Source of the DNA: an uncultured Pelagibacteraceae bacterium
GTDB lineage: Bacteria; Pseudomonadota; Alphaproteobacteria; Pelagibacterales; Pelagibacteraceae
Length of the DNA: 47,125 nucleotides
NCBI GenBank assembly: GCA_902623415.1
Contig: CACNTU010000005.1
Span: forward strand, 1 to 47,125
Direction of reading: 5' to 3'
In this document: positions 9,531 to 19,439 of the stretch, one piece after another
Layout of the letters: each line of letters starts with the position of its first letter
How positions within the stretch are numbered: position 1 is the first letter of the stretch
Program-made: the position numbers and the translations under genes
The notes under the pieces: generated by a model
What the model saw: the letters and a program-made list of their open reading frames with translations, nothing else
The model's database searches: none
What the model was told of the DNA's origin: nothing

Positions 9531-9821
9531 ATGAAGTTTAAACCGTTACATGATAGAGTTTTAATCGAGGTATTAGATGGCAGTGAAAAAACTGCTGGAG
9601 GAATAATTATCCCTGACACAGCTCAAGAAAAACCTCAAGAGGGTAAAGTTGTTGCTGTAGGTGGTGGTGCAAAAACTGAAGATGGAAAAATAATTCCAAT
9701 GGATGTTAAAGTTGGTGATAAAGTTTTATTTGGCAAATGGTCAGGAACTGAAGTCAAAATTAATGGCAAAGAATACAGCATAATGAAAGAGTCTGACATT
9801 ATGGGTATTTCAGGTAAGTAA
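9531..9821 (+). CDS. groES: Co-chaperonin GroES
   Basis: The 96-residue heptameric lid of the GroEL chaperonin. It has the GroES opening [13 protein letters not shown], the mobile-loop region [14 protein letters not shown] and the [11 protein letters not shown] block. A good ribosome site, AAGGAG, lies upstream of the ATG. It is followed 22 bp later by groEL, which has its own AAGGAG site, forming a two-gene operon that ends at the terminator at 11531. Confidence 0.98.
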   Translation: MKFKPLHDRVLIEVLDGSEKTAGGIIIPDTAQEKPQEGKVVAVGGGAKTEDGKIIPMDVKVGDKVLFGKWSGTEVKINGKEYSIMKESDIMGISGK

Positions 9822-9831
9822 TTTAATTTAA

Positions 9832-11505
<1,674 letters not shown>

Positions 11506-11530
11506 TCCCTCATTTTCTTTAATTAATTCT

Positions 11531-11561
11531 AAAAAGGCCATCTCAAGATGGCCTTTTTTTT
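11531..11561 (+). terminator. Rho-independent terminator after groEL
   Basis: GGCCATC and GATGGCC form a perfect stem around a TCAA loop (11536-11553), preceded by AAAAA and followed by eight T residues. It lies 26 bp past the groEL stop and should end the groESL transcript. The flanking A and T tracts make it potentially bidirectional, but nothing converges here. Confidence 0.93.
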
Positions 11562-11576
11562 ATGTGAAGTTTAATC

Positions 11577-11693
11577 ATGTCAAAAAGATATAGTGGGAAA
11601 TCATTTAAAGACTCTAGTGTTAAAAAAAAACCTAAATTCAGCTTTAAAGAAAAAAGAAAACTTAAAAAAGATAAGCAAAAAAAGACAAATTAA
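11577..11693 (+). CDS. Possible 38-residue strongly basic protein
   Basis: A short open frame between the groEL terminator and typA encodes 38 residues, starting MSKRYSGKSFKDSS and ending KDKQKKTN. Nearly half the residues are lysine or arginine and none is cysteine, tryptophan or a long hydrophobic run, so a nucleic-acid-binding or ribosome-associated peptide is conceivable. It has no clear ribosome site and lies after a strong terminator, so it would need its own promoter in the short gap. In AT-rich DNA, lysine-rich short frames arise by chance; the stop-free length is therefore weak evidence. Confidence 0.35.
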   Translation: MSKRYSGKSFKDSSVKKKPKFSFKEKRKLKKDKQKKTN

Positions 11694-11778
11694 TCCTGAA
11701 TTTTGAAAATTATTCAAGCCAGTTATGAGTTTTTTTGAGTTTTAATATCCTTTTAAATATGTATAAGAGCCAGAATTT

Positions 11779-13605
11779 ATGAGCAATACTATTAGAAACA
11801 TCACAATCATAGCCCATGTTGATCATGGCAAAACTACTCTAATTGATAATTTAATGAAACAAAGTGGTTCATTTAGAGATAATGAAATTGTTGATGAAAG
11901 ATTAATGGATTCAGGTGAGCTTGAAAAAGAAAGAGGAATTACAATTTTAGCTAAACCTGCTTCAATTAATTGGAATAACTCAAGAATAAATATAATCGAC
12001 ACCCCAGGCCACAGAGATTTTGCGGCTGAAGTTGAAAGAGTTTTAAGTATGGCAGATGGAGCTTTGTTATTAATTGACTCTGCAGAAGGTGTTATGCCTC
12101 AAACAAAATTTGTATTATCCAAAGCTCTTAAACAAGGATTAAAGCCAATTGTTGTTATTAATAAATTAGATAAAGCTGATCAAAGATCTAACGAAGTTTT
12201 AGATGAAACATTTGATTTATTTGTTAGCTTAGATGCAAATGAAGAACAATTAGACTTTCCAGTTTTATATGCTAGTGGAAGATCGGGTTGGGCAGATCAT
12301 GAAGTTGATGGTCCAAGAGAAAATTTAAATCCTTTGTTAGATTTAATTGTTGATCATGTAAAACCTGCTGAACTTGATAAAACTAAACCTTTTGCAATGT
12401 TGTCAACACTACTTTATGCAGATAGTTTTTTAGGAAGAAGTTTAGTTGGAAGAATTACACAAGGGACTGCAAAAGCTAATCAATCAATAAAAGCAATCAA
12501 TTTAAATGGTGATAAAGTTGACGAAGGAAAATTAACAAAAATTTTTAGATATGAAGGAACTAAAAAAGTTCCAATAGATGTTGGTGAAGCCGGGGATATT
12601 GTGGTTGTTGCTGGATTAGAAAAAGCAAATGTTGCTGATACCATATGTGACCTAGAGGTTAATGAGCCAATTCATGCTACTCCGATAGATCCTCCTACAA
12701 TGTCAATTACAATTACTGTAAATACTTCACCTTTAGCTGGAACTGAAGGTAAAAAATTAACTAGCACCCAAATAAGAGATAGATTGGTTCAAGAAGCACA
12801 AAACAATGTTGGAATTACATTTTCAGAAAACGAGGGGAAAGACTCTTTTGTCGTAAGTGGTAGAGGTGAGCTAATGTTAGAAATTCTTTTAACTCAAATG
12901 AGAAGAGAAGGTTTTGAAATGACAGTTAGTCCTCCAAAGGTTTTGTACAAAAGTGATGAGAATGGAAATAAACTTGAACCAATTGAAGAAATTACTATGG
13001 ACCTTGATGAGGAACATTCATCAAAAGTAATTGACTCAATGAACAGAAGAAAAGGTAAACTAATTGAATTAAAAGATACTGGAACTAACAAAAAAAGATT
13101 AATTTTTCATGCACCTACTAGAGGACTAATGGGGTACACAAGTAGATTTCTTACACTTACAAAAGGAAACGGAGTGATCAACAGAATATTCCATAGTTAT
13201 GGTCCTTTTGAAGGAGAAATGGAGGGTAGAAGAAATGGAGCATTAATTTCAATGGAGCAAGGAAAAGCTGTTGCATTCGCAATCTTTAACTTACAGGCAC
13301 GAGGTGAAATGTTTGTTACACATAACGATTCTGTTTATCCTGGAATGATTGTTGGTCTTTCGCCTAAGCCAGGAGATATGATTATCAATGTAATGAAGGG
13401 AAAAAAATTGACCAATATGAGAACTCAAGGCACTGATGAGAATGTTGTACTTACACCTGTAAGAAAAATGTCAATTGCAGAACAATTAAGTATGCTTAAT
13501 ACAGATGAAGCTTTAGAGATAACTCCAGACTCATGTAGATTGAGAAAAGCAATTCTTGATCCCCACGAAAGAAAAAAAAGCGAAAAAGCTATAGCTGCAG
13601 CCTAA
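11779..13605 (+). CDS. typA: Ribosome-associated GTPase BipA/TypA
   Basis: A 608-residue translational GTPase related to EF-G that acts on the ribosome in stress and ribosome assembly. G1 is AHVDHGKTT (12-20), G3 is DTPGH (74-78) and G4 is NKLD (128-131). The TypA-specific C-terminal part is present, with GLMGYTSRFLTLTKGNGV and a GRRNGALISMEQG block. It converges on the next gene with a 4-bp overlap. It has its own promoter region downstream of the groEL terminator. Confidence 0.97.
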   Translation: MSNTIRNITIIAHVDHGKTTLIDNLMKQSGSFRDNEIVDERLMDSGELEKERGITILAKPASINWNNSRINIIDTPGHRDFAAEVERVLSMADGALLLIDSAEGVMPQTKFVLSKALKQGLKPIVVINKLDKADQRSNEVLDETFDLFVSLDANEEQLDFPVLYASGRSGWADHEVDGPRENLNPLLDLIVDHVKPAELDKTKPFAMLSTLLYADSFLGRSLVGRITQGTAKANQSIKAINLNGDKVDEGKLTKIFRYEGTKKVPIDVGEAGDIVVVAGLEKANVADTICDLEVNEPIHATPIDPPTMSITITVNTSPLAGTEGKKLTSTQIRDRLVQEAQNNVGITFSENEGKDSFVVSGRGELMLEILLTQMRREGFEMTVSPPKVLYKSDENGNKLEPIEEITMDLDEEHSSKVIDSMNRRKGKLIELKDTGTNKKRLIFHAPTRGLMGYTSRFLTLTKGNGVINRIFHSYGPFEGEMEGRRNGALISMEQGKAVAFAIFNLQARGEMFVTHNDSVYPGMIVGLSPKPGDMIINVMKGKKLTNMRTQGTDENVVLTPVRKMSIAEQLSMLNTDEALEITPDSCRLRKAILDPHERKKSEKAIAAA

Positions 13606-14249
13606 TCAAAAGTTTTATCAACTAAATAAAGTCCTAGAGCAACGCAAGGACCTATGCCAAACGCAAACAATAAAGTTCCAACCCCTACTGTTCCCCCTAG
13701 ATACCATCCAATACTTACAACTGAAATTTCTAATGTTGCTCTTACAACAGCTATAGGAAAATTTGTTATTTTTTGTAATCCTATCATAAGCCCATCTCTA
13801 GGACCGGCTCCTAAATTTGATACTAAGTAAATACCCCCACCTATTCCAACCATGATTACAGAAATTACAGCTAGAAAAAATTGATGAATATAATTTGATG
13901 GTGTTGGAACATATTTGATACAAAGATCAATCATAATTGCAATTATCAAAGCATTAAATATTGTACCCATCCCTGGTTTTTGCCCGAGAGGGATCCATAA
14001 AATTAAAACAGCAATACTTATTAATAATGTAATAGTTCCAATACTTAAATTAATATTTAAGGAAATACCTTGAGCTAAAACACTCCAAGGAGAGGCTCCT
14101 GTGAATGAAACAATTAACAATCCTTCACCTATTCCAAATAGAGACAAACCGAAACATAAGAAAAAAAATGTAGAAAACTTTGGTTTAAAATTAAATGGTT
14201 TTTCTGAGCTCCATTTTACTTTTGGAATTTTTTTAATTTTTAAAAACAT
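13602..14249 (-). CDS. YczE/YitT-like integral membrane protein
   Basis: A 215-residue protein with about five or six membrane segments. It resembles the YczE/YyaS membrane family: GEGLLIVSFTGASPWSVLAQG near the N terminus and a second related block YLVSNLGAGPRDGLMIGL, consistent with an internal duplication around G-A-[SG]-P-x-[SD]. The family's transported substrate or role is not known to me. It is a single gene, tail to tail with typA, and its start is 53 bp from the divergent secreted-protein gene. Confidence 0.7.
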   Translation of the reverse strand: MFLKIKKIPKVKWSSEKPFNFKPKFSTFFFLCFGLSLFGIGEGLLIVSFTGASPWSVLAQGISLNINLSIGTITLLISIAVLILWIPLGQKPGMGTIFNALIIAIMIDLCIKYVPTPSNYIHQFFLAVISVIMVGIGGGIYLVSNLGAGPRDGLMIGLQKITNFPIAVVRATLEISVVSIGWYLGGTVGVGTLLFAFGIGPCVALGLYLVDKTFD

Positions 14250-14302
14250 AATTATAATAAGCTATATCTATTAATGAAAAATTCTAATATTGTAACTAGC
14301 AA

Positions 14303-14983
14303 ATGAAAAAGTTTGCAGTTATTTTACTTATTATATTTTTCTCATCAATTTCTTTAGCTCATATTGGTCATTATAACAAATTTGACAAAATAGAAATGGA
14401 GATCTTGAGAAATGATGAAGTAATTGGGTATAACAATTATTTTTTTAAAAGGGATGGTGAAATAACTATAGTAAAAAATCAATATAAATTTGAGGTAAAA
14501 TTACTATCTGCAACAATATTTAAAGTAGAAGGATATGGGGAAGAAATTTATTTAAAAGATAATTTAATATCTTTTCAATCAAAGACACTTCAAAATAAAA
14601 AAGAAAAATTTGTAAACTTAAAACTGAATAAAAATAATAAAAAGTTTGAGATCAAAGGATCCTCATATTCAGGTGAAGCTTCTATAAAAAATATTATTGG
14701 CAATTGGTGGAGTCATAAAATTTTACAAGCAGAAAGCCAAATAAGTCCTATTTCTGGAAGTATAAAAGAACAAATAATTACTTTTATTGGCAAGGAAAAT
14801 ATTTCAATTGGTGGCAAGCAATACGAAACAGATCATTTCAAACTTACATCAAAAGATATGTCTCTTCCTGAAGATAAAAAATTAAACTTTGACATTTGGC
14901 TAGATAAAAAAACTTCAGTAATTGTTAAAATAACATATGAGAGAATGGGAAATTGGGAATATCGCTTAAAAAATCTTGAATAA
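14303..14983 (+). CDS. Secreted protein, DUF6134-like
   Basis: A 226-residue protein with a clear signal peptide (KKFAVILLIIFFSSISLA, cleavage likely around residue 19). The mature part is beta-rich and polar, with repeated 'IEMEILRNDEVIG' and 'FKVEGYGEEIYL'-type strands and a C-terminal LDKKTSVIVKITYERMG. This resembles DUF6134-type periplasmic proteins of unknown function; the assignment is by overall pattern, not a decisive motif. It converges on the flavoprotein gene with a two-base gap. Confidence 0.55.
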   Translation: MKKFAVILLIIFFSSISLAHIGHYNKFDKIEMEILRNDEVIGYNNYFFKRDGEITIVKNQYKFEVKLLSATIFKVEGYGEEIYLKDNLISFQSKTLQNKKEKFVNLKLNKNNKKFEIKGSSYSGEASIKNIIGNWWSHKILQAESQISPISGSIKEQIITFIGKENISIGGKQYETDHFKLTSKDMSLPEDKKLNFDIWLDKKTSVIVKITYERMGNWEYRLKNLE

Positions 14984-14985
14984 AA

Positions 14986-15957
14986 TTATTTATTTATTTT
15001 TTTAAAAAGATCATTTGCACTTATCCATCCAGCCTCTACTCTAGGACCTACAAACCAATCTGCACACACTCCTAATTTTAATTTATTATTCCAATAACTT
15101 TTAACTTTTAAGGCTCTAGAATTTGAGGAATATTTCCAACCATGATTTAATGAAGTTAATATTTTTGTTTTTTTAATTCCAGTAAGTTTAAAAAATCGAT
15201 CAATCAAAATCTTTGTATTTTTTTCTTTATTTTCTCTATTTTTATTTATTTTTTTGTTCGCCCACACGTTTGTGCTTTGCAAAGTCCATAAATCATAATT
15301 ACTTTTAAATCTTTTTTTACTATTTTCTTTAGCGGCCCATCCTAAAATTTTATCGTCAAATAAATAACTCGATATGCTTTTATTTGTTTTTTTAATTTCA
15401 ATCATGACTGTAATATTTGCATCCATTTTAATTTTTTGTTTGATGAATGGATCATCTATAAATTTTTTTGATAATTTTTTTAATTGTGGGAATGGACAAG
15501 TTAATATTAATTTATCATAATATTTAATTTTATTGTTCTTAAAGACTAGCATCCATTTTTTGTTTACAAGTTTAATCTTCTCTAACTCACTTTGAAAGCT
15601 ACATTTTATATTCTTTATCAAATGTTTGCTGATATCATTATTACCTTTGCAACCAATTATTTTAATATGATTTTTATTTTCTTTTTTTAATTTGTTTAAA
15701 AAAATATGTTTGCCACTCCATTTTTTTAGAATTTTTTTTTTACGTAAATTTGTAATAAATTTCTTAAATTGTATGGATTTTGGAGAAATATATTGAGCCC
15801 CGTGGTCAAATCCTTTTGACTTGTTTAATCTTTTAAAGGAAGATCTGCCACCTGGACCTCGAGCTTTATCATAAATATGTACAGAATTTTTTTTGCTTAA
15901 CAAATTAGCTATTGTTGCTCCTGAAATTCCAGAGCCAATTACACAATAACTGCTCAT
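14986..15957 (-). CDS. FAD/NAD(P)-binding amine-oxidase-like flavoprotein
   Basis: A 323-residue flavoprotein. The N-terminal dinucleotide fold is VIGSGISGATIANLLSK (residues 6-22), with a following acidic/aromatic strand and RGPGGRSSFKR, typical of the amine-oxidase group. The C terminus keeps the second FAD-contacting block LGVCADWFVGPRVEAGWISA. This matches the renalase-like proteins often listed as photolyase-associated oxidoreductases, although no photolyase lies here. Its ATG overlaps the pmbA stop by 4 bp, so it belongs to the tldD-pmbA transcript. The substrate is unknown. Confidence 0.8.
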   Translation of the reverse strand: MSSYCVIGSGISGATIANLLSKKNSVHIYDKARGPGGRSSFKRLNKSKGFDHGAQYISPKSIQFKKFITNLRKKKILKKWSGKHIFLNKLKKENKNHIKIIGCKGNNDISKHLIKNIKCSFQSELEKIKLVNKKWMLVFKNNKIKYYDKLILTCPFPQLKKLSKKFIDDPFIKQKIKMDANITVMIEIKKTNKSISSYLFDDKILGWAAKENSKKRFKSNYDLWTLQSTNVWANKKINKNRENKEKNTKILIDRFFKLTGIKKTKILTSLNHGWKYSSNSRALKVKSYWNNKLKLGVCADWFVGPRVEAGWISANDLFKKINK

Positions 15958-17270
15958 TTTCCTGCAACAGTCATACCTTCTATCATCATAGTTGGTGAAT
16001 TGACTGAATATTCAAATTCTAAATCATTAGCTAAAGTTATATTTTTAAACATATCCTTAAAATTACCAGCAATTGTTATTTCATTAACTGGATACTTAAA
16101 TTCTCCATCTTCAACCAAAAAACCAGTCGCCCCTACTGAATAATCTCCTGTTACAAGATTAGATCCATGACCAATAGTTTCAGTAATATAAAGACTTTTT
16201 GAATTTTTTTTTAGAAGATCCTCGTAACTTATATGTCCATTTTCAAAATATAAATTAGTAGTTCCGCCACTTCTTCCATTTGATTGTAAATTTATTTTTT
16301 TTCCATTGTAAGTGTCAACAAGGTAATTTTTAAGTATTCCGTTCTCTATAAGTTGTAATGTATTAGAGTTTACGCCCTCTGAATCAAAATTTTGAGAACC
16401 CATTCCTTTAATTATATCTGGTTTATCAATTACATTTATCGAATTTGCAAAAACCTGATGATCAATTTTATCCTTTAAAAATGAAGTGCCTCTTGCAATT
16501 GCAGATGCAGATATTGCACTTGCAAAAACACTTAACATTCCTTTTGAAATTCTTTTATCAAAAATTATGCTTATCTTCTCGCTTCCAATTTTGTTAGGGC
16601 TCAATTTTCTAATAGTTTGCTCGGCAGCTTTGTTTCCAAGATCTGATGCTTGCTTAATATCAGATAAATGACGTTTGCTAGAAAATTCATAGTCTCTTTC
16701 CATGCTATTTTCATCTTTTGCAACTGTTACACAAGAAGTAGTAAAAGAAGAAGTTTTATAACCTTCACAAAAACCGTCACTATTAGCTAATATAAAATTT
16801 GATTTACTTTCAGTAAAACTAGATTCTGTATTTATAATTTGCTTATTTGATGAAGCAGCCTCCTCTAAATCTTTTAAATATTTTATTTTTTTGTCGTTTT
16901 CGAATCTAGTTTCATCATACAAATTAAGGCTAGTAATTTGTTTGGCTAATAAATTTTTATCAGGCAAAGAATTAAATTCATCCTCTGGTGTAATTTTTGT
17001 AGTTTCAAAGCACTTTTCAATTAAAGTTTTTATATTTTCATCTAGTAAATTTGATGATGAAATTGATGATCTTCTTTTACCTAAATAAGTTTCTATACTT
17101 AATGCCAATCCATCTGATCTATCTGAGGCTTCTAGGGATTTATTTCTAAAATTAACTGTTTCTGAAATTGAGTGACCAACTGTAACACTTGCATCAGTTG
17201 CTCCCATTTTTTTTGACAAATCTAAACAATATGAAGCTTTAGATTTTAAAAATTCTTGATCCTTAACCAT
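15954..17270 (-). CDS. pmbA: TldE/PmbA subunit of the TldD/E metalloprotease
   Basis: A 438-residue member of the TldD/PmbA family and the partner of TldD; the two form a heterodimeric protease that trims peptides in the cytosol (known for microcin maturation and antitoxin turnover in E. coli). The N-terminal YCLDLSKKMGATDASV and the C-terminal GHGSNLVTGDYSVGATGF are family blocks. As expected for the E subunit, it lacks the HExxxH zinc motif seen in its neighbour. It starts two bases after the tldD stop. Confidence 0.93.
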   Translation of the reverse strand: MVKDQEFLKSKASYCLDLSKKMGATDASVTVGHSISETVNFRNKSLEASDRSDGLALSIETYLGKRRSSISSSNLLDENIKTLIEKCFETTKITPEDEFNSLPDKNLLAKQITSLNLYDETRFENDKKIKYLKDLEEAASSNKQIINTESSFTESKSNFILANSDGFCEGYKTSSFTTSCVTVAKDENSMERDYEFSSKRHLSDIKQASDLGNKAAEQTIRKLSPNKIGSEKISIIFDKRISKGMLSVFASAISASAIARGTSFLKDKIDHQVFANSINVIDKPDIIKGMGSQNFDSEGVNSNTLQLIENGILKNYLVDTYNGKKINLQSNGRSGGTTNLYFENGHISYEDLLKKNSKSLYITETIGHGSNLVTGDYSVGATGFLVEDGEFKYPVNEITIAGNFKDMFKNITLANDLEFEYSVNSPTMMIEGMTVAGK

Positions 17271-17272
17271 AA

Positions 17273-18685
17273 TTAAAGTTTTGTTCCACCAACTGTCATT
17301 TTATCAATTAAAATTGAAGGTTGAGCGACTCCCACAGGAACTCCTTGTCCTGCCTTTCCACAAGTTCCTATGCCTGGGTCTAACATCATATCATTTCCTA
17401 CCATCGATACTTCTTTAAGAATTGATGGTCCATCACCAATAAGTGTTGCGCCTTTAATTGAAGATCCAATTTTACCATTATTTATTTCGTAAGCCTCGGT
17501 GCAATTGAATACAAATTTTCCAGACGTAATATCCACCTGGCCACCTCCAAAACTTACTGCAAAAATTCCTTTATCAACAGATTTGATCATTTCGTCTTGA
17601 GTTTGGTTTCCACTCAACATCATTGTATTTCTCATTCTTGGTAACACGATATGTCTATAATTTTCTCTTCTTCCAGACCCAGTGGATCTTGTATTCATTA
17701 ATCTTGCATTATGCCTGTCTTGCATAAAATTTTTAAGAATACCGTTTTCAATTAAAACTGTTCGCTCAGTTGGTGTTCCCTCATCATCAATTGTTAAACT
17801 ACCTCTTCTATTATCTATCGTACCGTCATCAACAATTGTTACTCCCTCACTTGCAACTTTTTCACCCATAAGATTATGAAATGCTGATGTTTTTTTTCTA
17901 TTAAAATCTCCTTCAAGACCATGACCAATTGCTTCATGAATTAATATAGCTGGCCAACCAGGTCCTAAAACTACTTTCATCTCTCCAGCAGGTGCTGGTT
18001 TACTTTCTAAATTTACAGATGCTATCCTAAAAGCCTCTTCACAAACATTTTTCCAGTTGTCATTTTTTAAATAGTCATCATAAGATTGTCTGCCACCAAT
18101 TCCATATACACCTGTTTCTTTTCTTCCATTTTTTTCTAACATCACAGACACATTAAATCTAATTAATGGACGTACATCAGTCAGCGACTCTCCACCCGAT
18201 CTAATAATTTCAATTGATTTTTGTTCACCAGCAAAACTAGCTGTCACTTGTTTTACTGATCTATCTTTTTTTCTTAAAAATTCATTTACTTTATTTAAGA
18301 CTTCTAATTTTGAGTCTAACGTTTTTTGTTCAATTGGATTAATATCTTTATAAAATTTTTTATTAGATTTTGGAATTTCATGATTGTATGTGCCTTTAAT
18401 TGATTTCAGAGTTGATTTAAGATTTTCTGAAGAATTTTTTAATGAATCTTTTGATATTTCATTTGAATATGAATAAGCAACAACCTCGTTTGAGATAGCC
18501 CTAAAACCAAATCCCAAATCAGAGCTGTAGTTCGAGCTTTTTATTTTGTTATCATCTAGCAAAATTGGCTCTGATTTAGACTCCTCTAAATAAAGTTCGC
18601 CATCATCACAATTGTTAAGTGTTTCTGATACTAATTTATCTGCATCTTGTCTTGTTAAATCTGATTTATTAAAGAAATTACTCAT
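17273..18685 (-). CDS. tldD: TldD metalloprotease catalytic subunit
   Basis: The 470-residue zinc-binding subunit of the TldD/E protease. The metal site HEAIGH is at residues 250-255 (in LIHEAIGHGLEGDF), with further family blocks GVPVGVAQPSILIDKM at the C terminus and a conserved CGKAGQGVPVG metal-ligand region. It is first of the leftward operon tldD-pmbA-flavoprotein. No modified-peptide precursor was found nearby, so its substrate here is unknown. Confidence 0.95.
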   Translation of the reverse strand: MSNFFNKSDLTRQDADKLVSETLNNCDDGELYLEESKSEPILLDDNKIKSSNYSSDLGFGFRAISNEVVAYSYSNEISKDSLKNSSENLKSTLKSIKGTYNHEIPKSNKKFYKDINPIEQKTLDSKLEVLNKVNEFLRKKDRSVKQVTASFAGEQKSIEIIRSGGESLTDVRPLIRFNVSVMLEKNGRKETGVYGIGGRQSYDDYLKNDNWKNVCEEAFRIASVNLESKPAPAGEMKVVLGPGWPAILIHEAIGHGLEGDFNRKKTSAFHNLMGEKVASEGVTIVDDGTIDNRRGSLTIDDEGTPTERTVLIENGILKNFMQDRHNARLMNTRSTGSGRRENYRHIVLPRMRNTMMLSGNQTQDEMIKSVDKGIFAVSFGGGQVDITSGKFVFNCTEAYEINNGKIGSSIKGATLIGDGPSILKEVSMVGNDMMLDPGIGTCGKAGQGVPVGVAQPSILIDKMTVGGTKL

Positions 18686-18770
18686 TCACCTTAAATAGTA
18701 CTTTGTTGATAATTTTCAACTGATCATTTTACGCATGTACAATTTCTTACTTAAAGTTAATTATTATTAA

Positions 18771-19124
18771 ATGAAAGTATATTTTAATAATTCTTGTAAA
18801 ATTTGTAGATCAGAAATTAACTTATATAAAAAAGAAAATATCAAAGATATTGACTGGATAGATATAACTAATAACTCAGATGCTGAAAAAGAAACATTAA
18901 GAAATGATAAAGAATTGTTAAGAAGACTGCATGTTAAAGAAAATGGTAAAATTATTCAGGGCGCAGAGGCATTTCTTTATGTTTGGAAAAAAATTCCAAA
19001 ATATAAATTTTTATATAAATTTTTTAAACTACCAATAATTTTCACAATCTTCAAATATGGGTATGAAATAATTGCCTTTTTTTTATATTTAAAAAATAAA
19101 AAACAACTTAAAAAACTAAGTTAA
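18771..19124 (+). CDS. DUF393 (DCC family) thiol-disulfide-like protein
   Basis: A 117-residue protein of the DCC/DUF393 type, with the N-terminal VYFNNSCKIC motif (Cys9 and Cys12, CxxC) on a thioredoxin-like pattern. The middle has GKIIQGAEAFLYVWKKIP, also typical. The C terminus carries a hydrophobic stretch (about 85-105) that could touch the membrane. It is divergent from tldD across 85 bp and converges with a 9-bp overlap on the next gene. Redox activity is expected but not shown for the family. Confidence 0.8.
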   Translation: MKVYFNNSCKICRSEINLYKKENIKDIDWIDITNNSDAEKETLRNDKELLRRLHVKENGKIIQGAEAFLYVWKKIPKYKFLYKFFKLPIIFTIFKYGYEIIAFFLYLKNKKQLKKLS

Positions 19125-19409
19125 GAAAAATATTAAAAATTCACTTAGTAAAGACATAGATAACAAGAACATTATTAATAAAATTGAGTACATTAAAGTT
19201 ATAACTCTATTTCTTTTTCTTCTCAGTCTAACAAAAGTTTTATCATCTAGATCTGAAATATCTCTTTCACCTATAACTGGATAATCATAACTCCATCGCC
19301 AAGTAGACTGACCCAACCTAGAGTCAAGACTGTTAAAATATTTTATCCATGCAATAACATATCTAAATATTAAATATAAAATGATCATTAATGCGGAAGA
19401 AAATAACAT
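19116..19409 (-). CDS. Small two-segment membrane protein of unknown function
   Basis: 97 residues with one hydrophobic segment at the N terminus (about 1-22) and one at the C terminus (about 70-95), separated by a polar loop rich in charge (SRLGQSTWRWSYDYPVIGER and DDKTFVRLRRKRNR). I do not recognise a family. Its stop lies inside the end of the DUF393 gene, and it starts 30 bp downstream of the... preceding leftward gene's 3' end is not upstream of it, so it probably has its own promoter around 19410-19439. Confidence 0.6.
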   Translation of the reverse strand: MLFSSALMIILYLIFRYVIAWIKYFNSLDSRLGQSTWRWSYDYPVIGERDISDLDDKTFVRLRRKRNRVITLMYSILLIMFLLSMSLLSEFLIFFLT

Positions 19410-19439
19410 TCTAAATGATACTTAATAATTAAAGATAAT

